NCBI GenBank assembly: GCA_035540495.1
Contig: DATLGL010000025.1
Span: 1-58,645, forward strand
DNA: 58,645 nucleotides
Source of the DNA: DASVEG01 sp035540495
GTDB lineage: Bacteria > Actinomycetota > Acidimicrobiia > Acidimicrobiales > CADCTF01
Reading direction: 5' to 3'
Part shown: in pieces, positions 1-7,968 of the stretch
Position numbering within the stretch: the stretch's first letter is position 1
Layout of the letters: each line of letters opens with the position of its first letter
The notes under the pieces: model-generated
Told to the model about the DNA's origin: nothing
Database searches by the model: none
What the model saw: only the letters and a program-made list of their open reading frames with translations
Program-made: the position numbers and the translations under genes

Positions 1-2
1 CG

Positions 3-182
3 AAGATCACCCTCATCGACTGGCTCGACCGCGTCTGCGACCACTGCCACGACCTCAAGACCCTCCACGGCTGGGCCCTCGTCGAAGGAACCGGCAAACG
101 ACCACTCGTCCCACCAGACGACCCAAGACACCCACGACACCACCAACGCGACCGCGCCGGACCGCCGGAGGAAGCAGCATGA
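3..182 (+). CDS. HNH endonuclease-domain protein, C-terminal end (partial)
   Basis: The reading frame enters from the left edge and stops with TGA at 180-182. The visible 59 residues contain a CDHCHDLKTLHGW motif followed by a basic, proline- and histidine-rich tail. This resembles the last part of the HNH module in the DUF222 / 13E12-repeat HNH proteins common in actinomycetes, where a Cys-His-rich segment precedes a Lys-Thr and a Trp. The catalytic start of the HNH motif lies outside the window. In that family the proteins are repeated and poorly characterised nucleases. The assignment rests on a short motif and is moderate. Confidence 0.55.
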   Translation, partial: KITLIDWLDRVCDHCHDLKTLHGWALVEGTGKRPLVPPDDPRHPRHHQRDRAGPPEEAA

Positions 183-186
183 GGCG

Positions 187-570
187 ATGGCGGTGAACAA
201 GACCGATGCGTTGGACCGGGTTCGGGCGATCTGCCTCGGGCTGCCTGACGTCACCGAACGGCCCAGCCATGGCGCACCGACGTGGTTCGTGCGGGGCAAG
301 AAGACCTTCCTGACGTTCTGGATCGACGGCCACCACGACCTCGAGTTCCCCCACCTGTGGGCCGCGGCGCCGCCCGGCGCGCAGGAACAGCTCGTGGAAG
401 CCGAGCCCGACCGCTTCTTCCGGCCGCCGTACGTCGGCCACCGCGGGTGGATCGGCGTCCGGATGGATCGCGCGGTCGACTGGGACGAGATCGCTGCGAT
501 CTGCGAGGACGCCTTCCGGTGCGTCGCGCCGAAGACCCTCGTCGTCCGGCTCGACGCGACGGGCGAGTAA
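187..570 (+). CDS. MmcQ/YjbR family protein
   Basis: 127 residues, the usual length of the family. It begins with a helical segment (DALDRVRAICLGLPDVTE), then a GAPTWFVRGKKTFLTFW strand region and a GHRGWIGVRMD segment, all typical of the MmcQ/YjbR CyaY-like fold. Members are small cytoplasmic proteins thought to bind DNA or act as adaptors; no enzyme activity is established. ATG at 187 is preceded by a GGAGGAAG ribosome-binding site that overlaps the end of the upstream HNH gene. The next gene starts 17 bases after its stop, so the two are probably co-transcribed. Confidence 0.8.
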   Translation: MAVNKTDALDRVRAICLGLPDVTERPSHGAPTWFVRGKKTFLTFWIDGHHDLEFPHLWAAAPPGAQEQLVEAEPDRFFRPPYVGHRGWIGVRMDRAVDWDEIAAICEDAFRCVAPKTLVVRLDATGE

Positions 571-587
571 CCCCAAGCGACGTGACG

Positions 588-1211
588 ATGGATCCGCACG
601 ACCAGTTCCCGCGCGGCTTCTTCGACCGGGCCGACGCGGCCGACGACACGATCTTCTACGCGCCGCCCCGCCTCGTGACGCACATCGACGACGCAGCCAT
701 CGCCGAGGTGGGGGCGCTGTACGACGAACTCGGAATCCACGGCGACGTCCTCGATCTCATGAGCTCGTGGATCTCCCACTTCTCACGACCGCCGAGGCAC
801 CTGACCGTCCTCGGGATGAACCAGGCCGAGCTCGAGGCGAACGACGCCGCCGACCACCGCGTCGTCCACGACCTGAACTCGAACCCGTCGCTGCCATTCG
901 ACGACGACGCGTTCGACGACGTCGTGTGCTGCGTGTCGGTCGACTACCTCGTACGCCCGATCGACGTCTTCCGGGACGTCGCCCGGGTGCTACGCCCGTC
1001 CGGGAGGTTCGTCTGCACGTTCAGCAACCGGGTCTTCCCGACGAAGGCCATCCGAGGATGGCTCTACGCCGACGATGCCACCCGATGCGACATCGTCGCG
1101 AGCTACTTCCGCCTGTCGAGGGTGTTCGAGGCGCCCGTGGTGGCGCTACGCACCGCGCCTGACCACCGCGGTGACCCGCTCTTCGCCGTGTGGGCCGCCC
1201 GCCTCCCGTAG
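588..1211 (+). CDS. methyltransferase-domain protein (class I SAM-dependent, divergent)
   Basis: The 207-residue protein shows the late half of a class I methyltransferase fold. There is an LNSNPSLPFDDDAFDDVVCC segment (motif IV region), then DYLVRPIDVFRDVARVLRPSGRFVCTFSNR, the usual 'lead methyltransferase 11' pattern. The glycine-rich SAM motif I is replaced by GDVLDLMSSWISHF, as in a described group of SAM-dependent enzymes that lack GxGxG. The frame stays open upstream, but ATG 588 (or GTG 582) lies just after the YjbR-like gene and gives the conserved N-terminus. The substrate is unknown. Confidence 0.7.
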   Translation: MDPHDQFPRGFFDRADAADDTIFYAPPRLVTHIDDAAIAEVGALYDELGIHGDVLDLMSSWISHFSRPPRHLTVLGMNQAELEANDAADHRVVHDLNSNPSLPFDDDAFDDVVCCVSVDYLVRPIDVFRDVARVLRPSGRFVCTFSNRVFPTKAIRGWLYADDATRCDIVASYFRLSRVFEAPVVALRTAPDHRGDPLFAVWAARLP

Positions 1212-1212
1212 C

Positions 1213-1605
1213 TCAGAAGACCGAGCCGGGCCACGCCGCCGCGACCGCGACGAGAACGCCGACGTCGAGAGCGACTCCCACGGTCAGCCACGGGTGGAAC
1301 CATCCGAGCTTCAGCACGAGACCGACGACCGCACCTGCGGTGGCGGCTGCTGTCCACGCAGCACCTCCGCCGAGCAGGGCAGCCCCAGCGAAGACGAACA
1401 GCAGGCCGGTGATCCACGCCAGCCACACACTCGCAGAGAACGCGACCGGTGCCGACACGTGCGCCGCGCGGAGCATCCACGAGCGGTGGACGTCGAAGGG
1501 CGGAGCGGACGCATCCGCCTTCACCGGCATGGCGTACATCAACGGGTGGAGCAGGCCATGAGCCAGCAGGAAGAGGACCACAACGGTTCGCACCATCACC
1601 TCCAC
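1213..1605 (-). CDS. small integral membrane protein, function unknown
   Basis: 130 residues with about four hydrophobic segments (near residues 5-25, 45-65, 68-95 and 105-127) and few charged residues, so it is an integral membrane protein. The start may be ATG 1605 or the methionine three residues later (MVRTVVV). A GGAAGGTGGAGGTG stretch lies before the starts. It is convergent with the methyltransferase-like gene (stop codons two bases apart) and divergent from the SDR gene. I do not recognise a named family, and nothing in the sequence tells its role. Confidence 0.65.
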   Translation of the reverse strand: MEVMVRTVVVLFLLAHGLLHPLMYAMPVKADASAPPFDVHRSWMLRAAHVSAPVAFSASVWLAWITGLLFVFAGAALLGGGAAWTAAATAGAVVGLVLKLGWFHPWLTVGVALDVGVLVAVAAAWPGSVF

Positions 1606-1681
1606 CTTCCGCGGTCGGAGACTCGCGGACTAGAGGCGAACGTCCCTTCACGTCGGTCGACACCGTGGGCAGGATGCGGAC

Positions 1682-2419
1682 ATGACCCGCTTCGCAGACC
1701 AGATCGCCATCGTCACCGGCGCGGGCTCGGGCATCGGCCGAGCCGTCGCGATCCGGTTCGCAGCCGAAGGCGCGCGGGTCGTCGCCGTCGACCTGTCGGA
1801 GGAGCGGATCGACGACGTCGTCGCCGAACTGGGCGACGCGGCCACCGGTGTGGTCGGTGACGTCTCGACGCAGCAGGTGATCGACGAGATCGTCGCGGCG
1901 GCCGGCGAGCGGATCGACGTGCTGGTCAACAACGCCGGGATCATGGACGGCTTCCTCCCGGCTCACGAGCTCGATGACGACACGTGGGAACGCGTGATGC
2001 GTGTGAACGTCACCGCGCCGATGCGCCTCACCCGCGCCGCGCTCCCCGCGATGTTGGACGCGGGCCGAGGCGCGATCGTGAACGTGGCCTCCGAGGCCGC
2101 GCTCCGCGGGTCGGCTGCCGGCACGGCCTACACGACGTCGAAGCACGCGGTGATCGGCCTCACCCGCTCGACCGCCGTTCTCTATGCCGCGGCCGGCATC
2201 CGGTGCAACGCCGTGTGTCCCGGCGCGGTGATGACGAACATCGAAGCGTCCAGCAGGTCGGAGTTCGGCATGGGCGTCATCGGGAAGTACTTCTCGAACA
2301 TCCCGGCCGTGGCGACCGCCGAGCAACTGGCGGCCTCGATCTGCTGGCTCGCCAGCGACGACGCTTCCAACGTGAACGGCGCCATCGTTCCGTCCGACGG
2401 CGGCTGGTCCGCGATCTGA
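1682..2419 (+). CDS. SDR family NAD(P)-dependent oxidoreductase
   Basis: 245 residues, a classical short-chain dehydrogenase. The cofactor motif TGAGSGIG is at about residues 12-19, NNAG is near residue 85, the catalytic serine lies in NVASEAA and the catalytic Tyr/Lys pair in YTTSK. The C-terminal SDGGWSAI is typical of FabG-like SDRs. An acidic residue (VVAVDLSEE) after the second strand favours NAD over NADP. The substrate cannot be told from sequence. It is divergent from the small membrane protein and convergent with proS, five bases apart. Confidence 0.9.
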   Translation: MTRFADQIAIVTGAGSGIGRAVAIRFAAEGARVVAVDLSEERIDDVVAELGDAATGVVGDVSTQQVIDEIVAAAGERIDVLVNNAGIMDGFLPAHELDDDTWERVMRVNVTAPMRLTRAALPAMLDAGRGAIVNVASEAALRGSAAGTAYTTSKHAVIGLTRSTAVLYAAAGIRCNAVCPGAVMTNIEASSRSEFGMGVIGKYFSNIPAVATAEQLAASICWLASDDASNVNGAIVPSDGGWSAI

Positions 2420-2424
2420 CCCGG

Positions 2425-4131
2425 CTACGGCGCCAACGACACGACCGCGTCCACCAGTGGGAGCTCGTCGCGCTCCCCCGTCGCGCGGTCCTTGCGCTCG
2501 ACCACGCCGCGAGCGAGACCCTTCGCACCGACGACCAGCTGCATCGGCATCCCGAGAAGATCCGCGTCGGCGAACTTGACGCCAGGCGACGCGTCCGGAC
2601 GATCGTCGTACAACACCGAGACGCCGGCCGCGACGAGCGAGGCGTAGAGATCGTCGGCGGCAGCCGTCACCTCCGGCGAACGTCCGGCCGCGAGCGAGAG
2701 CAGGTGCACCTCGAACGGGGCGACCGCCTTCGGCCACACCAGCCCGGCGCCGTCGTGGTGGGTCTCGGCGATGATCGCCGGAAGACGTGACACACCGATC
2801 CCGTAGCAGCCCATCCAGAACGGCTGCTCGTTGCCGTCCTCGTCGAGGAAGGTGGCGCCAGGGATCTTGAGCGAGTACGTCAGCCCGAGCTGGAACGTGT
2901 GGCCGGCTTCGACCGCGCGGCCGATCTCCAACGCGGTGCCGCATCGAGGACAGGGATCACCCGCCACCACCGTCGCCACGGGCTGCCACGCATCGACGGT
3001 GAAGTCGCGTCCCAGCATCGCGCCGGTCACGTGGTGGTCCGGCTCGTTGGCGCCCGTGACCCACGCGACGGGCGCCTTCACCAACGGGTCGGCGATCACG
3101 CGGACGCCGTGGGCCTGCAGTCCCATCGGGCCGATGTAGCCCTTGTGCAAGAACGGGAACCGAGCGAAGTCGGCATCGTCGAACGGCCTGTGCCCCTTCG
3201 GAACACGGACCTCGCGATCCCCCGGGACGAGGGCGACGACGGGCTCGGCCGATGTCGACGACTCGTCGAGCAGCGCGATGCACTTCAGCATCCCGGCCGC
3301 CGCCAGGTCTCGACCGGCCGCCCGGAAGTGCTCCACGACGAGGTCGATGCCCGGCCGGTCGGGCGTGTGGTGCGACACCAGCGGCTCGGGCACCGGCGCG
3401 CGGTCGAACCAGCGGGCGCCGGCGATCGCCGCCTCCGCGTTCGCCGAGTAGTCGCCCTTCGGACAGCGGACGATCAGGTCTTCGCCGATCGGCGAGTCGA
3501 CCATCCACTCGTGGTTGATCTCACCGCCGATCGCACCCGCGTCGGCCTCGACCGGAAGTACCGCGAGCTCGCACCGCTCGAAGATGCGCTCGTACGCGTC
3601 GTACATCAGGCGGTACGACTCCTGCATGCCCGCGGGCGACGCGTCGAAGGAGTAGGCGTCCTTCATGACGAACTCCCGTCCGCGCAGGAGACCGAAACGA
3701 GGACGGGCCTCGTCGCGGTACTTCAGCTGGATCTGGTACAGGTTCACCGGCAGGTCTCGGTAGCTTTCGACCTCGCCGGCGACGAGGGTCGTGACGATCT
3801 CCTCGTGCGTCGGCCCCAGCACGAAGTCTCCACCGCGACCCTCGAGGCGGAAGAGGATGTCCTCCATCGTCGAGAGCCGGCCCGTCGCCTCCCACGGTTC
3901 GACCGACTGGAGGACCGGCAGCAGCAGCTCCTGCGCGCCGGCCCGATCCATCTCCTCCCGGATCAGCGTCTCGACCTGCCGGAGGAGCCGGCGCCCGAGC
4001 GGCAGCCACGTGTAGATGCCCGACGCGTGCCGGCGGATGTACCCGCCCCGCACCAGCAGCTGGTGGCTGACGGCCTCGGCATCAGCCGGTGCGTCGCGCA
4101 AGGTGCGCAAGAGCAGGCGCGAGAACCTCAT
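2425..4131 (-). CDS. proS: prolyl-tRNA synthetase, bacterial type with INS editing domain
   Basis: 568 residues, the normal size of bacterial ProRS (class IIa; charges tRNA-Pro with proline). Class II motif 1 begins near GIYTWLPLG; motif 2 is in YRDEARPRFGLLRGREF, with FVMKDAYSFD following. Residues about 220-390 form the YbaK-like INS domain, with the LKCIAL lysine and a GANEPDHHVTGAML segment retained, so alanine-misacylated tRNA editing is probably intact. GHTFQLG and motif 3 follow. The start lies six bases after the stop of the second ProRS gene. Having both types is unusual; see the findings. Confidence 0.96.
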   Translation of the reverse strand: MRFSRLLLRTLRDAPADAEAVSHQLLVRGGYIRRHASGIYTWLPLGRRLLRQVETLIREEMDRAGAQELLLPVLQSVEPWEATGRLSTMEDILFRLEGRGGDFVLGPTHEEIVTTLVAGEVESYRDLPVNLYQIQLKYRDEARPRFGLLRGREFVMKDAYSFDASPAGMQESYRLMYDAYERIFERCELAVLPVEADAGAIGGEINHEWMVDSPIGEDLIVRCPKGDYSANAEAAIAGARWFDRAPVPEPLVSHHTPDRPGIDLVVEHFRAAGRDLAAAGMLKCIALLDESSTSAEPVVALVPGDREVRVPKGHRPFDDADFARFPFLHKGYIGPMGLQAHGVRVIADPLVKAPVAWVTGANEPDHHVTGAMLGRDFTVDAWQPVATVVAGDPCPRCGTALEIGRAVEAGHTFQLGLTYSLKIPGATFLDEDGNEQPFWMGCYGIGVSRLPAIIAETHHDGAGLVWPKAVAPFEVHLLSLAAGRSPEVTAAADDLYASLVAAGVSVLYDDRPDASPGVKFADADLLGMPMQLVVGAKGLARGVVERKDRATGERDELPLVDAVVSLAP

Positions 4132-4137
4132 GCCGGA

Positions 4138-5583
4138 TCAGTACGCGCGGGCGATGTAGGCGACGAGACCGTCTTCCTCGTCGGGCGTCGGGAGCGAACC
4201 GTCCTCGCGCTGGAGGCAGCGGACGGTGACGCCCCTGCCGGCGAGCTCGCGCTCCCCGTCGACGCCGACAGCCGACCACGGGATCCTCGCGAAGCCGGTG
4301 CGCGCGACGTCCTCGACCTCGCCGAGCGTCGACACCTCGGTCGTCAGCGCATCCCGACGTGCCGCGGCCTCGGCGCGCAACGCATCCTGGATCTCGTCGA
4401 GCAGCTCGACCGCACGCGCCACCGCGCCGTCGACCGGCACCGCGCTCTTCTCCTTCGAGTCCCGTCGCACCAACGTGACGTTGCCCTCCGCCAGGTCGCG
4501 CGGCCCGACCTCCACTCGGACGGGAACGCCCTTGAGCTCCCAGTCGGTCGCACGACGCCCGAACGAGGTGTCGATGCGATCGTCGAGTCGAGCCCGCGCC
4601 CCTCGGGCGAGCAGGTCGTCGACCAGCGCAGCCGCCCGAGCCGCCACGTCGCCCTCGTCGCGCACGACCATCACCACCACCTGCACGGGCGCGATCACCG
4701 GAGGAAGGCGCAGGCCGTCGTCGTCGCCGTGGCTCATGATCAGCGCGCCCATCAGCCTGGTCGACGCGCCCCAGGAGGTCTGCCACGCGAAGTCGCGCCC
4801 GCCGGTCTCGGTCGAGAACTCGGTCCCGAAGGCGCGCGAGAAGTTCTGGCCGAGCTCGTGCGACGTCGACATCTGCAAGGCCTTGCCGTCGCCCATCACA
4901 CCTTCGGTGGTCCACGACGTGGTGGCGCCGGCGAAGCGCTCCTTCGCGGTCTTGCGCCCCACGTAGGTCGGGATCGCCATCGCCTCGAGCATCGTCGCCT
5001 CGTAGACGTCGCGCAGGATGCGCAGCGCGTACTCGTGCGCGTCCTGCGCCGACACGTGACACGTGTGTCCCTCCTGCCAGAGGAACTCGGTGGTGCGGAG
5101 GAACAGTCGGGGGCGCAACTCCCACCGCACGACGTTGGCCCACTGGTTCACCAGGAGCGGCAGGTCGCGGTACGACTGCACCCACTTGGCGAAGAACGAG
5201 TTGATGATCGTCTCGCTGGTCGGGCGGACGACGACGGGCTCCTCGAGCTCCTTGCCGCCGCCGTGGGTGACGACCGCCAGCTCGGGGCTGAACCCCTCGA
5301 CGTGCTCCGCTTCCTTGCGGAGGTAGCTCTCCGGGATGAAGACGGGGAAGTAGGCGTTCTCGGCGCCTGCGTCCTTGATCCGGCGGTCGAGCTCGGCCTG
5401 CACCCGCTCCCAGATCGCGTACCCATACGGCCGGATGACCATCGTTCCCCGCACCGGCCCGTTGTCGGCCAGCTCCGCCTTCGCCACGACGTCCTGGTAC
5501 CAGCGGGGGAAGTCATCCCCGCGTGAGGTGAGCACCGACTGCTTGGGACGGGCCCCGGGGGAAGGGCGGGAGGACGCGGCCAT
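4138..5583 (-). CDS. proS: prolyl-tRNA synthetase, archaeal/eukaryotic type
   Basis: 481 residues, the length of archaeal/eukaryotic-type (ProS type 3) enzymes. It lacks the INS insertion. It has the FPRWYQDVVAKAEL N-terminus, GTMVIRPYGYAIWE (motif 1), RPTSETIINSFFAKW, RWELRPRLFLRTTEFLWQEGHT (motif 2), and QTSWGASTRLMGALIM (motif 3). It ends in the C-terminal tyrosine (YIARAY) that marks this class. The C-terminal zinc cysteines of some members are absent. It is first in a two-gene unit with the bacterial-type enzyme. A TACGAT box six bases before ATG 5583 suggests a leaderless start. Confidence 0.96.
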   Translation of the reverse strand: MAASSRPSPGARPKQSVLTSRGDDFPRWYQDVVAKAELADNGPVRGTMVIRPYGYAIWERVQAELDRRIKDAGAENAYFPVFIPESYLRKEAEHVEGFSPELAVVTHGGGKELEEPVVVRPTSETIINSFFAKWVQSYRDLPLLVNQWANVVRWELRPRLFLRTTEFLWQEGHTCHVSAQDAHEYALRILRDVYEATMLEAMAIPTYVGRKTAKERFAGATTSWTTEGVMGDGKALQMSTSHELGQNFSRAFGTEFSTETGGRDFAWQTSWGASTRLMGALIMSHGDDDGLRLPPVIAPVQVVVMVVRDEGDVAARAAALVDDLLARGARARLDDRIDTSFGRRATDWELKGVPVRVEVGPRDLAEGNVTLVRRDSKEKSAVPVDGAVARAVELLDEIQDALRAEAAARRDALTTEVSTLGEVEDVARTGFARIPWSAVGVDGERELAGRGVTVRCLQREDGSLPTPDEEDGLVAYIARAY

Positions 5584-5589
5584 CAGTGG

Positions 5590-5595
5590 ATCGTA
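5590..5595 (-). promoter_or_regulatory. leaderless -10 box of the ProRS pair
   Basis: TACGAT ends six bases before ATG 5583, with no Shine-Dalgarno sequence between. It would drive both prolyl-tRNA synthetase genes. Confidence 0.5.
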
Positions 5596-5606
5596 GGTGG
5601 CGGCTG

Positions 5607-7208
5607 TCAGCCGTCCGGGACGAGATTCTCGAGGACCTCCGGTCCGTGGGACCGCAGGTACTCGCTCGCCGAGCGGACGCCGGCGCCGAGGACCGCGAAG
5701 CCGGCCACCAGCGCGCCGATGCTGACGAAGGCTCGACCGGTCGAGGAGTCGACGTACGCGAGCGCAGCGCCCACGGGAGCGATCACGAGCGTCGACCCGA
5801 ACAGCAGGCCCAGCGCGATGCCCGCCTGGCCGAAGCCCTGTCCCGTCGTTCCCGACGAGAAGACGTTCGTGCGCGAGTCGGGCATTGGATAGGGCGAGCG
5901 CACCGCGAGGACAACCGCGACACCGGTGACAAGCCCGAAGGCGGAGGCGGCCAGGGCCACCGCCTCTCCGACCCGTGCGGCTGATCCCACGCGCACCGCG
6001 AGTCCGGCGATCCCGGCTGCGCTCATGACCGCGGCGAGGATCGCCCGAGCCACGACCTTCCCGATGACGTCGTCGCCCCGGTCACCACTGGCCACCGCGT
6101 CGGTCCACGCGGCACGTCCGTCGTAGCCCCAGAGGTTCGCGGAGCCGATGGCGATGAACATCCCCGGCGCGATGCCCAGGAGCACGATCCCGGGGTCGAC
6201 GCTGCTGAGGGTCCGGATGCTGAAGATCAGCAGGACCGGGGCGAAGATGCTGCCGAAGAAGGCGGCGCGCTGGCGCGGGTCGCGCCACGTCAGCCGCAGC
6301 TCACGCGCGGCGACCGCACCGACCCGGCTTCGCGGCAGGAACCGCACGAACCACGGGAACAGCGCCCGTGGCTTGCGCCGGCGTTCGGCGCTACCTCCAC
6401 CTGCGGTGGTGAGCGAGCGCTCGAGCGCGATGTGCCACAGCTTCAGGCCAAGGGCGACGACCGCCCATGCGACAACGAGCGCCGACACGGCGCCTGCTGC
6501 GTTGCCTTCCCGAGCGAGACCCGCGGCGATCGCCGGTGTACCCGACGGCAACGTGACGAGGAACGGGCGGACGGCGCGCCACGTCTCGAAGTCGGCGTTC
6601 TGCGGGTCGTTCGGATCGAACGTCTCGCGCAGCAGCACCTGGAGCGCGATGTTCACGACGAGCCCCAGCAGCGGTCCGATGACGAGTGCGAGGTCACGTC
6701 CGCGTCGCCGCCGCACGGCGCCGGACACCAGCGTCGCGAGCAGCCGGCTGAACACGGCGCAGGTCAGGAGCTGCGCGACCAGCGCGAGCACGGTCACGAC
6801 CGCGAGCGCCCCGAACGGCGCGAGGCCGGCGAACGCGCCGAGCAGCACGAGCGCGGTGCACAGGCCACCGAAGCCCACGACGGTCGCGAGCGTCAGCCCT
6901 GGCATCAGCTGACGCCCCGTGAGCGGGAACGGAGCCAGTTGCTCCGGTGGCAGCGTGCCGTCGCTGGCGGCGGTGATGATCGGCCCGAGCAGCCACACGA
7001 AGAAGACGACGGTGAACGCCGCGATCGTCACGTCGGTGGCAACGGGGTCGTCGACGAACCGCACCGTCGCGAAGAACGCCGCGCCGGTCCCACCGACCGC
7101 GAGCGCTACGAGCAACGCGAAGACCGTGCCGACGATCCCCTCGATCTTCGCCTGGCGCAGCGCGGCTCGGAGGAGCGCGAGCTTCAGCCGGACGAGGACG
7201 AGAGCCAC
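5607..7208 (-). CDS. ABC-2-type exporter permease
   Basis: About 533 residues from GTG 7208. It is a large integral membrane protein with roughly a dozen hydrophobic segments, divided by a basic cytoplasmic loop in the middle (AERRRKPRALFPWFVRFLPRSR). The frame runs open to 7346, but the extra N-terminus is Arg-rich shadow of the ATPase gene. GTG 7208 begins a natural GVALVLVRLKL helix and overlaps the ATPase stop by about 25 bases, a coupled junction. It pairs with the upstream ATP-binding gene as an export-type ABC transporter of unknown substrate. Confidence 0.85.
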   Translation of the reverse strand: MALVLVRLKLALLRAALRQAKIEGIVGTVFALLVALAVGGTGAAFFATVRFVDDPVATDVTIAAFTVVFFVWLLGPIITAASDGTLPPEQLAPFPLTGRQLMPGLTLATVVGFGGLCTALVLLGAFAGLAPFGALAVVTVLALVAQLLTCAVFSRLLATLVSGAVRRRRGRDLALVIGPLLGLVVNIALQVLLRETFDPNDPQNADFETWRAVRPFLVTLPSGTPAIAAGLAREGNAAGAVSALVVAWAVVALGLKLWHIALERSLTTAGGGSAERRRKPRALFPWFVRFLPRSRVGAVAARELRLTWRDPRQRAAFFGSIFAPVLLIFSIRTLSSVDPGIVLLGIAPGMFIAIGSANLWGYDGRAAWTDAVASGDRGDDVIGKVVARAILAAVMSAAGIAGLAVRVGSAARVGEAVALAASAFGLVTGVAVVLAVRSPYPMPDSRTNVFSSGTTGQGFGQAGIALGLLFGSTLVIAPVGAALAYVDSSTGRAFVSIGALVAGFAVLGAGVRSASEYLRSHGPEVLENLVPDG

Positions 7209-7945
7209 GCCAGCCTTCCCGACGCGTCCGGCCGCACGCCGACGAGGGAGAAGAACGCGTCTTCCAACGACCCTTGTCCCCGCACTTCGTCGACGGCGCC
7301 GCTGGCGACGATCCGACCCTGGTGGACGATCGCCACCCGATCGCACAGGTTCTGCACGGTCTCCATCACGTGGCTCGAGAAGACGATGGTGCCTCCGCTC
7401 GCGGTGAAGCTCCGCAGCACCTCGCGGATCGTCCGGCTCGACACCGGGTCAACCGACTCGAACGGCTCGTCGAGGAACAGCACCCTGGGCGCGTGGAGGA
7501 GCGCGCACGCGAGCCCCATCTTCTTGCGCATCCCCTGGCTGAAGTCGACGACCATCGATCCCGCGTCCGCGGTGAGGCCGAACACGTCGAGCAACTCGTG
7601 CGAGCGCTCGGTGATCGTCGACTCGGGCATCGATCGCAGCAGGCCGGTGTACGACAACAGCTCCCACGCGGTCAGTCGGTCGAACAGCGGGACGTCTTCC
7701 GGCAACACGCCGATCTTCGCCTTCGCCTCGCTCGGCGCCGACCACACGTCGGTGTCGAGGATGGTGACCGACCCGCCGTCCGGGCGCAGCAGGCCAGTCG
7801 CCATCCGGAGCGTCGTCGTCTTCCCGGCCCCGTTCGGACCGACGAGCCCGAAGAACGATCCGACGGGGACGTCGAGGTCGATGCCCGCCACGGCGACCTT
7901 GGCGCCGAAGCGCTTCGTGAGTCCGCGCAGCGAGATGGCGATCAC
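7184..7945 (-). CDS. ABC transporter ATP-binding protein (ABC-2 / drug-export type)
   Basis: 253 residues with a complete nucleotide-binding domain: Walker A GPNGAGKTT near residues 36-44, Q-loop around GVLPEDVPL, a signature-like DFSQGMRKKM, Walker B RVLFLDEPFESVDP and an H-loop in FSSHVMETV. It most resembles ATPases of ABC-2 exporters (NatA/CcmA-like). It energises the permease encoded directly downstream. GTG 7945 is preceded by TAATCT with a six-base spacer, suggesting a leaderless transcript. It is divergent from the alcohol dehydrogenase over a 23-base shared promoter. Confidence 0.92.
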   Translation of the reverse strand: MIAISLRGLTKRFGAKVAVAGIDLDVPVGSFFGLVGPNGAGKTTTLRMATGLLRPDGGSVTILDTDVWSAPSEAKAKIGVLPEDVPLFDRLTAWELLSYTGLLRSMPESTITERSHELLDVFGLTADAGSMVVDFSQGMRKKMGLACALLHAPRVLFLDEPFESVDPVSSRTIREVLRSFTASGGTIVFSSHVMETVQNLCDRVAIVHQGRIVASGAVDEVRGQGSLEDAFFSLVGVRPDASGRLAWLSSSSG

Positions 7946-7951
7946 GCGTTG

Positions 7952-7957
7952 AGATTA
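7952..7957 (-). promoter_or_regulatory. leaderless -10 box of the ABC-2 ATPase gene
   Basis: TAATCT on the minus strand ends six bases before GTG 7945, the distance expected when transcription begins at the start codon. It shares two base pairs with the opposite-strand box at 7956-7961. Confidence 0.6.
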
Positions 7958-7961
7958 CGGT
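7956..7961 (+). promoter_or_regulatory. leaderless -10 box of the alcohol dehydrogenase gene
   Basis: TACGGT lies seven bases before ATG 7969. The TA pair at 7956-7957 also belongs to the opposite TAATCT, so the two promoters overlap back to back. Confidence 0.5.
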
Positions 7962-7968
7962 CAGCCCC

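Noticed and set aside
2899..5526. 875-codon plus-strand open frame
   Set aside because: Lies opposite both ProRS genes; Arg/His/Val-rich, low-complexity translation with no motif. It is a mirror frame caused by high GC at third positions.
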